DNA from: Ricordea florida
Lineage: Eukaryota > Cnidaria > Anthozoa > Corallimorpharia > Ricordeidae
Reading direction: 5' to 3'
NCBI GenBank assembly: GCA_949710005.1
Contig: OX453272.1
Location: 23,563,891 to 23,627,890 of the forward strand
Length of the DNA stretch: 64,000 nt
Shown here: positions 53,601 through 63,313 of the stretch, one piece after another
How positions within the stretch are numbered: position 1 is the stretch's first letter
Layout: the number at the start of each line of letters is the position of its first letter
Notes under the pieces: generated by a model
The model's input: the letters and a program-made list of their open reading frames with translations, nothing else
Database searches by the model: none
What the model was told of the DNA's origin: nothing
Translations under genes and position numbers: made by a program

Positions 53601-56600
53601 CACCATAAACTATACATCAATATAAATCTTATGAAATGTACTATACGGTAAAAATGTTCCGTCCTAATTTTGTCTTGCCGTAAGAAGAGCGCGTCTCAAA
53701 AGTCCAAAACGACGGACTGTGTCTTCAAGCGAATTTATCGGGTACCGAATTCGACAGCATAATCGAGACTACTGCATAGTATATCAATCACAAGACATTT
53801 ATATAAAAAACCTTCTATAGGTCGCTTTGAAGTTTTTCTGGCAAATTTGCTTATCTGCAGTTGGTTTTGTGTGATTAACGATTTAAGAAGATTAAAAGTG
53901 ACATAACAGAAGGCTTACACTTTAGTAGCATTGATTTTTCCAGCCATTGTTAATATTGTGAATCACTTTTATTCTTGATTTTAATTTTAGGTTCCTTTGT
54001 TTTAAACTCATTATCAGCATTACCATACCCAAAAACAAAGGAAAATAAAATCTCAACCAAAAATAAAACTGAACCACAGCATAATCATAAGTATGTTGTT
54101 TCTTTGCCGGAATTCTACTCATTAGATAGCTAACGTTGAGCTTTCACAAATTTTTAGTTCCAGCTCCCTATTTACTGTTAGCTCAAGCCACGCTTTCGTG
54201 CACGTGCAGCCATGGTCAGCGGCATTTGACCCTGTGACGTTGCTGCTGAATACGTTAGCGAAACCCGCCATAAGCAGTCAGTGGGGTAGGTGTGGTAGTC
54301 GCTGTCCCTCACTTTTCTCATGTACAGTTCACACCGTGCTCAGCCAACTAAATAGTTTGTAACAACAGTCTACAACTTCTCTGATTTAAACTTAACTATC
54401 TCGTTATGTAGTTCAGTTTTAACTGCCAGTAAAGAAGTTTGTTTAGAACTGGTTTAGTTGGGAGCGTGTACGTTAACTGTATCACCTACAAACATGTTTA
54501 ACTTGTTGGTATCATTGGGGTCCAAATGTTTCTCGGGGTCGCTTTTCTGGAATCAATCACTTCGCGGTTCATTTGGTGATCGAATTTGTGGGGTCATTTA
54601 GTATTCTGTTGGGAAAAAACCCCAAACCGTCTCGAAATCGTCTATAGAGACCTTAAGTGACGACGGCACCGAGTAAAAAAGTGAATTTATTTTCCCCTGT
54701 ACTATTGGCGACAGGTTTGTTTTATTTTCGTTCCATATAACTTTCAAACGGTAGAATTTTCCAACTTTTACTGTTCGCATTTCATTCCGAATTTCTTTAG
54801 AGGAGATTTTGGCGTTGTACACTCCCGTCTATGATAAAACTTCGATTGTGATCATGTCACGTTGTTGTTTTGCAGAAGAAGGCAAGGAAACTTACAAGAC
54901 CGTATTTTGCACGTACAGTTTCATTACGTCATTTAAAGGTTAAAGGGTATAATTACCTTGTTTGGCGTTGGCAAATATTGTTTTTTGAAGAGCTAGTTGC
55001 GCTAGTTGTTTCACGGGTTATTTCCCGCAAGGGGAAGAAGACGATAAGTGGCTAAATAAGTCGTATTTCTTTTTACGCAGTGGAATCAAGTCCCCTTCTG
55101 AAAAATAGTAGCTTTCTTAAGAATGATGCAGTCGGTGACAGTGAGCTGGTACCCCCGCTGGAAGAACTGCTGTTTAGGGAGTACCTTAAGCAGCAGATTG
55201 ACCATCTGATGACAGGAGACGCCGGTAGGGATGGTGTGGCTGAGGGCAGGAGAGGGACACATGTCGAGGTACAGTAGCTCTGCTACGTTGTTGATGCATG
55301 GTAGTTCAGTGGCTAGTGTGTTGTACTTGAGATAAGGAAGTTTGGTGTCTGAACCCGGCTGGTCCCACCGAGTTCCTTTATTTGGTAGAAAACGTAACCC
55401 TAGACCCTTAATCTTCAACAGGGCTAAAACTTGGCGGTCGCACGGACGGCAGTGGCAAGTTAAACCGTCCAGGGCTACCAAAAGTTAAGGTTTGAACGCC
55501 CAATGTGCGACTATGCTACAGAATTTCGAAACGTTGCAATGTAAATTATGGGAAGTACAAAGTTAAAAATAAAACTCAACATGTAGTTTACTACTGAATT
55601 TTTAGTTCTGAAGTGGAAATTGCGAGCCGTTTAAACAGTGATTTCACGAGCGATCCACATTCACAACATAAAGACGCCATTTTGATTTTGATTGCCACAT
55701 GACTCTAAAAAATAAATCGAGGGCTACTTCATTTTGGGATGGGCCACTGAGAATTCAAGGTAACTGACCCGACTGGCCACCAAGCACTGGAGTTAATTTT
55801 CAGCCCTGCTTCAATTAGGTGTATGAATAGGTACAGAGTGACGAGATAATGCTGGGGGTTGTGCTATAGTGGACAAGCATTCCATTCAGGGGCGAGTAAC
55901 AGTACTCTCAGGTTCTTCATGCAATAGAAACCGGGATAAGCCCGCGGATGCGTGGGCCTCCTGTGATGTCTCTGGCGCCAGGAGACTATAGGGGTAAAAA
56001 CATAGGGGACACGTTTGTACAATAAACAGCATCAGTCAAGTTTTTACCCTGTTACTTAATGGAATGAAATTAGGTATTTTAATAGTGCTATAAAATAAAA
56101 TAAAAAAGCGAAGTCAGAGAACACACTTTATAATTTAAAAAAGTTATTTCACTTACAGCCTGAAGTGAATACGGCGTTATTTTACGGACGCTTCCGATTT
56201 GTAGAAAAGATTAGTGAATTCCATCTAACTTCATATCGGAGAGATTTTACTGTGAGATTTTAAAAACATTGAGGACACTTCAATCGCCTTAGCATGCATT
56301 TCTGGCCATATCTCATTTGTTGGAGTGGATTTTCAATTCGCTGTCGACAGTAATTCCCTGTTTTCTTTCGTTTTGCACTGCTAAGGAAGGGGATTGGTTG
56401 AAGAAAAAAGTCGTGTGCTACCCTTATAACCAATCAGAAGTAAAACCAAATTCAATTGTGATTGGCGCGCTGGTGTTTTACTGCGCTTGGTGTTTACGAC
56501 ATGTCAATGCTCTGAATTCTTATTGGCTCTTGGGATTGTTGTGCATCTTTCGCTATTTGCAGAGTAATTGCTTTGTATTTAGTTTAAGGTGATCATAATT

Positions 56601-59600
56601 TGAAAACTGCCCCATTAAGTATCTTTTAGCAATACCTTGTAAGCTCGACTTTTTTGCTTACTGACGAGAAACTCGCTGTACACGACTTACATAATTTACG
56701 TGCGTGCTGTTCTAAAAGCAAATACAGCATGTCTCCTAGCAAAAGGTTCCACCGAAAAGGATTAAACAGAAATGGACTGTACCTCATTCAGTAGGCCAAC
56801 GTAGAGAACAATAATGCAAAAACGTTCGATACAAACTCTTCAGAGATCAGAAAATTCAAAGGCACATGGGAAGTAAATTCCCGATTAAAATTATGGGATG
56901 TCTATACTAGTCCCGGTGCCCGTCACGAGCAAACTTACAAAACTTTGATCTTGCAATAATTTTGCATCGTTTTTCTTTTGTTGTTGGTTTAGGTCCCCTC
57001 TTGCAGACTGTGGGCCCGTGTGTCCTTGGTTCTGTTTGAGCTCTTCATGACACCAAAAACAGAACTTCTCGCTCCGCTTACCACGATGGCGTCTCAGCTC
57101 GATCTTGACATGAAGTTCTCAGAAGCGTATGTTATTGAACAGTATACTTAATTGTTATAGACCTAGACTTCCACTCAACAAAACGAGCACTGTGATTGGT
57201 TGATTCTTGGTCACGTGCCCCCGATCAAATTCAAATGTATCCTGACCGGGATACAATTGCGCAGTTGTTGCCCGCGCCCCAGTTGTGCCGTCTTTGTTTG
57301 TTTTTGCTATATTTTGTGTAAGGGAAAGTCTAAATATATAACAAAGTACTTAATGTGTGGTCCCTCGGGAATCCAGTTAGTTGTTTTTCCTCGAGTTCTG
57401 ATGTTTCCCTTCGGAAACCAAACTAACAGTTTCCCTCAGGACCATACATCAAGTGTATAATATATTTAAACTATAATTGTAACAAAGCTCTGAGTTCTAC
57501 CAATCATCAACTGTGGAAAGCAAAATCGAATTCCAGTCTTTACCAAAGTTTGACAACAACTCAGTTCTTTACTCTTATTAATTTGTGTTGGTCTTGCTGA
57601 AATGATTAAGACCTCACTCGATTCACTTGCAATCTACCGAGGCCCAAACTGTTATGCCATTTTGATCAATAATATGAGTATTTTGAGGTAGCATCAACGG
57701 TACGGTTCTTGCTAATTGCTATACAAGTCTTACTCTGGGGAACATCAACTCCGACATTACAGTAAACTATAATATTAACAGGCCGTCTTGGCCTACATCC
57801 CCATATAAGCTCTCAATCTTTGTGCCAGTTAGGCTGCCACTTAGGCTGGGAATCGTCAACTCCGACGTACACTATAAATAAAATACAAAATAAACCTAAA
57901 GTACAAAAATACAATAAGAAAAAGAACAAAAGTCTTTAGAAAAAAGTTGTAGAGCTGAGCAACCGGTATCAAAGCAAATGCAGTCTGCCCGGAGGCCAGA
58001 AAGAAACCTGCCAGTAAGAACCCCAGTGGGGAAAAAATATGCAGGAAATCTGGTTTAGGAACCAAGGCTCACGCTCCGAGCGATTAAAAGCCCATCCTAC
58101 GAAGGCTTTATAAAAATGAAATTAGGACAGCCGATCCTACTAGACTGGATGTATGGTACCTGAAAAAGAAAAAAATTAAACGAAACGAAAAGAACGCGGT
58201 TGGTTCTGAAGCCTAGATGACAACCACGTGTTATAGCAGCTTTTGTATCCCCCTGCATCCCTACGCATGATGCCCCGGTCTTGTACCCAGGCCCTTGTTG
58301 TATCTCGTGCCGACAAAATAGTTATTTCAGTCTTATTCGCTAGCTCACTCGTCAGAAATAGCATTTCCACTAGAACTGTGAAAACAGAGGTAAAATTCTG
58401 AAAATTTCATGTGGAAGATGCCATTTTGTGAAATTCTCGGGCTCAGTCCATAACAAGTTCTCTGTGGTGTTATTGCAGATAACCAATTGCATCTATAGCC
58501 CTTGAAAAATGTGAAAAAGAATGCAACATTGCTTAACTTATTCTGGCACAAGGTTTTTTTCCAATGAAAACTCAATTTCCTGATGGATTCCCTCATAATT
58601 TGGATGTAGTTTAGTATTGACTCGCCTTTCCACAGTGACTGCTATTCCCTTGTTTTCTTTAGGCGCTGTCGTAAAGCGATACCAGTGGCGACCAGTGCTT
58701 ACTTGGAAACTCTGCCATCCCATTACACGCATAATGTTCACCTAAATCAGGTCAAAACCAATTCCACAGTTTTGTTGTTGTTGTTGTTGTTGTTGTTGTT
58801 CACTGTTTGGTCACGGCTCCTTTTAACGCAATTTTCACTTCACTTCTCACTTCCTTATATCTCAGATTGGATTGTTTGGTGTTATGCTGAGTTAGAGTTT
58901 TCAAGTTTATAGTTTATTCCATAGATGCTGAGATTTACTCCTTACAAATCTGTTAGAGAAATATAGTCTGTGAAAAACTAGAAGGAATTTGATTGGTTGG
59001 ACCATTTTGTTTACTTGTGAAAAAAATGGTCCGACCAATCACAGGCCGGTTCAGTTTTGGCGCCATCAACTCGGCAAAAAGTGAACAATAATGGCTTCTT
59101 CCTCAGCTTCTTCTTTGAGCAACTCGAGGTTTGCAGATATAACTTCAGTCGAGGACTTCATACAAGATCAAGAAAATAAAATAGCGAAAAAGAAAGCCAG
59201 AACAGCACGTCGCTTTACTGAGAGAATTTTTGACGTTGAAGGCGAATCAAGGTCCGTAGAAGAAATTCCCTCAAACGAGCTCAATTCATTAATCAATGAA
59301 TTTGTCGTAGTAGTGAGAAGTAAGGAAAACAAAGATTATGAGCCAAGTTCGCGCGTTCTCTCTTTGCAAGTTTTGAACGGTTATTTGAGAAAGAAAAACT
59401 ACGGATACAACATCATGAAAGACGTGGCGTTTGAAAAAGCAAGAGCCGCATTAAAATCAAAACAAAAAGGTAATTTTACATTCCCGAGTCATTCCCGAGT
59501 CGTTTATAACTGTCTTTGGTTCTTATACTTCTTGCGACATTTCCAACAGGGTGTAAAATAGAATTTTCCAGTTAGTGCAATTTTTGTATCATTTTAGAGA

Positions 59601-61690
59601 AATAAATTTGAACGCATTTTTAACCTGACTGTAATGTTGATTCGGTATGCTCCAAAATTTGCATCTTGTTGCGGTATCTTGATTTTTCTAGCCCAGCGTG
59701 ATTCATGATCAATTAATTAAATATTTTGTATGAAGTAAACCTCAATACCTATAAAATAAACAAATTACTTCATGTTTAGTTTTCCCGTACCATCTTTCTT
59801 CACTCGTTGTGAAGGAAAGTAAACTCACTCTTTCGCTGCACTCACTCGTTCGATTCTTCAAAACTCGTGAAGAAAAATTGTCCGCGCTCACTAACGATGC
59901 AGTAATCTCTATTTCTCCCTATGCTCGGCATCTGCGTGGTTAAGTTTGCATTAATATCGTAAGAAGCCATAAACCTACGGCACAGGGATAGACTTGTCAG
60001 CGAAAAATGTGATTCTCGTTCAACAAAAGTTGAAAAGCGTGTCACGCCATTCCATGAAATAAAGTATTCATACAGTTAAGGTTGTTACTGTCATCATTGT
60101 TTTCTCAGATTTTTTTACCCTTGCTTTTGTTTCTTTTCCACCAGCTGTCGCAAGCTCTCCGCGTGTTTTCTTTGCACGCTCGCGGACCTGCGTTTGAGCA
60201 CTACGCTGCCCAGTTGCAGGAGGAATGCAACAAGGTTTGCAATAGTTGTTCTTCGAAAGTTACCCTCTTTTCCTTGCCCTGGCTTTCAACTTTCCTCTGT
60301 GTTAGAATATTACTCATTTCCGCCTTTCATTAATTGTTAAGTAACTTAATATTTACCTGAGGACGGCAGAGGAATTTGATAAGTTGCATTGCAAGCGTAG
60401 TGTGATCTTGTCATGTTATAGTGCAATCGTCTCGTAACTTACCCAGTAATGTTCCCGACATACATTGCTCACCGCTGGCTCCTTGTTGAATACCTCACGT
60501 TATCCGTAAACCGTAACATGGAAGTATTGAACAGACGAAATATGTTCAGCTCAATATTGTGCAATAATACCTAAGAAGAAACAGAAGTATTCTCTATCAC
60601 CTTCCCCTTTCTCCTTTGTTTGTGTGACCACATGACCTATGCGGGTTTCTCAGTTCTATTGTCCTAAGGATTTAGTTATGGTTCATGTGACTCAATTTAG
60701 TGATGCTATTTACTGTTATTTTTATTCAGGTTTGGCTTAATGGAAGACAGCTGTGCGAAGAGCGCAGTTTGACTGGTCGTCACTGTGTGTATCCGGTAAG
60801 AACCTGTTGCACAAGTGATCGATCGATCAATCAGTCAGCCAGTCAGCGAATCGATCAGGCAATCAATCAATCCGTGGAAAGGGGTTTGATTCGAAAGAAA
60901 GTTGTGCTACGCCGTTGGGGACTTGTGACACGCAAAAATCGGGTTTTTCCAACGACTTGATAATATAAGTTATACCACCGCACGATTTGAGAGGCCCTTC
61001 ACCGGAGCTAAAGATTCGCTCTGAAGATTCATTCGATCAATCAGGCAGTCAGCCAGTATTTCAATCAATCAATTAATCGTTAATGCAAACCAGGTTAATA
61101 TGATACGTAGGCGGTTAAATGTGTCGGGATTGAGGGGAGAGTTTTAGGAAAGAAATATGTTATTTACCCGGCTGGAGGTCCGTATGGAAAAAAACTGTGC
61201 CCGGGGTCTTGAGTACGGCCCTCGGCCTCGGGCCGTATTCAAGACCAAGGGCACAGTTTTTTTCCTATACGGACCGACCAAGCGTGGTAAATAACTTATT
61301 TTTTGGATGTCTTCTTTTTAAAGTGAAAAAGGTAAAGGAATTCGCCACAGCGGGGAAAAAATCCTGCCCGTAGGCCGTATCGTAAAAGGCTAAACCGGTC
61401 ATGCGCGCGCCATTAGCCAATCAAATTTGAGGATTTAGGATTCGAATTTCGGCCCGCTCAGACGCTTGAGAAAAAAAATAATAGCCATCATTATATGGCA
61501 AGTTCCGCGGGTGGTCAAGGTGAGGCGAATCCTGAGTTCTGATTGGCCACCCGAACGTGAAGAATGGACTTACCTTGCCCGTTCCGGATATCCCGCCTAG
61601 TGCCGCGAAATAAATCAAAACAAAATGTCCAACTAGTAAATCCTGTATTGACCAAGCTTATTCGGACATGATGGCCGGATATTGACCTTG

Positions 61691-61750
<60 letters not shown>

Positions 61751-63255
61751 GTTATTTTGTTGTGTATTTGTTGATATCGACTACGTCTCGGTCAACAAAA
61801 ACGCAAAAACGAATTCGACCATTAGGCAGCTATCTTGACTTCACGCCTTGTCAATAACACATATATCTTGACCTCACTCTTGGACAATTATGCATGTAAA
61901 AATCTTTTAACTCCCAGATCGGCTCAGTAGTTCTTTTGAAGGGGTGCTACACTGAGAATAGAGTCAGAATATGGTGGTGAATCTATTTGATGCAATTGCA
62001 TTGACCGTCATCTCCTCTTTCATTTCCTGTTTACTGGACAATGTATTGGTATTACGAGGAGAAATCCCGTATTGATAACGTCTGGGAGTAAACGGGGTAG
62101 TCCCTTGCGCCTTTCAAACTGTAAATCATTCGTGAAATTATAAAGGAGTACATCTGTGAAACACTAGCTCTATGTGTTATTATTAAATTTTCAACCTCGA
62201 ATATTGAATTTCTAGCTTTCTGATTGGCTCTCTCAATCTCGGTTATCAGATCATATACATCGTTTTGGCCTTATATGGGAAATGATTACGCCAAGTGATG
62301 CCAAGCTAAAAAAAATTGGCGAAAATGGAGGAAGAAAAGTAACTTTTATGAACTTTTTACCTAAGAAATGCGAGAACGAATGGAAAATGCCGTACCGACA
62401 TCGACCAAGAAAGCTCAAAGCTTCGATTGAAGGATATTTTGGGCTGGGTATCTCAGAATTTCTTTCAAATAAAGAGAGGAATTCTAACTCTTGCGTACGT
62501 CGAAATGTCCAAAGGACTGATAAACACTACACAACAAAAACAACAACAAAGTTTACCTTTAAAATTTTTCAAAATGCTTGAATTCCGTGTAGGAGTAAAG
62601 AAAGAAAGAAGAACCTCCAAGCCTCATGCAAGAACTTTTACGCATCGCTAAGGAAAAACGACGGATGTTTCACTTCAATAACATCGATAGGAACTATTTC
62701 AAGTCTGCAATGGGACACAATTAGCTCCATACATCCAGGTCATGAAGGCCACGATAGCAGTTACCCCAAAACACTGGAAAAGGTTTTTGTAGAAACTTAT
62801 CTTCGCTCGCCGGTTGTGTCACATGGTGATCAAAGTTTTCCGCAGTAGTTTTACAACGGCAAAGCACAGGTGCACAGTTATTAGAATCCTCGATGTCTTA
62901 AACCTTGAATCTTGAAAATTCCCCACAGCGGTCTTAGCTTCCTCAGTTAGTAGGCGTTCCATTAATTCTAAATGACTGTAATTACTGTGCAGCAGTGTGT
63001 ATTACTTGAAATCTTTTCATTCAGCGAATTTTGCAAACGGCATGTATACCATGTGATTCTTGCTGGCCGTTTGCTGTTTTAGCAGCATCTACTTCCGGCC
63101 GTTTTGTAAAATCAAAACAGAATGCAATGAAATTTAGCTCAATCCTCAATGATCAAAACGTCTAGAATTCAATGAAATTTAATAAAACAATTCGCGTTTG
63201 TTGGATATGAATTTGGTGATAGCCAACTCGTATCCAAAGCGCACTCATGAAATAA

Positions 63256-63313
<58 letters not shown>

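Noticed and set aside
62282..62651. Two overlapping ORFs of 74-99 codons on the plus strand
   Set aside because: Different frames over the same DNA, no domain, no splice support, inside an SMG8 intron.
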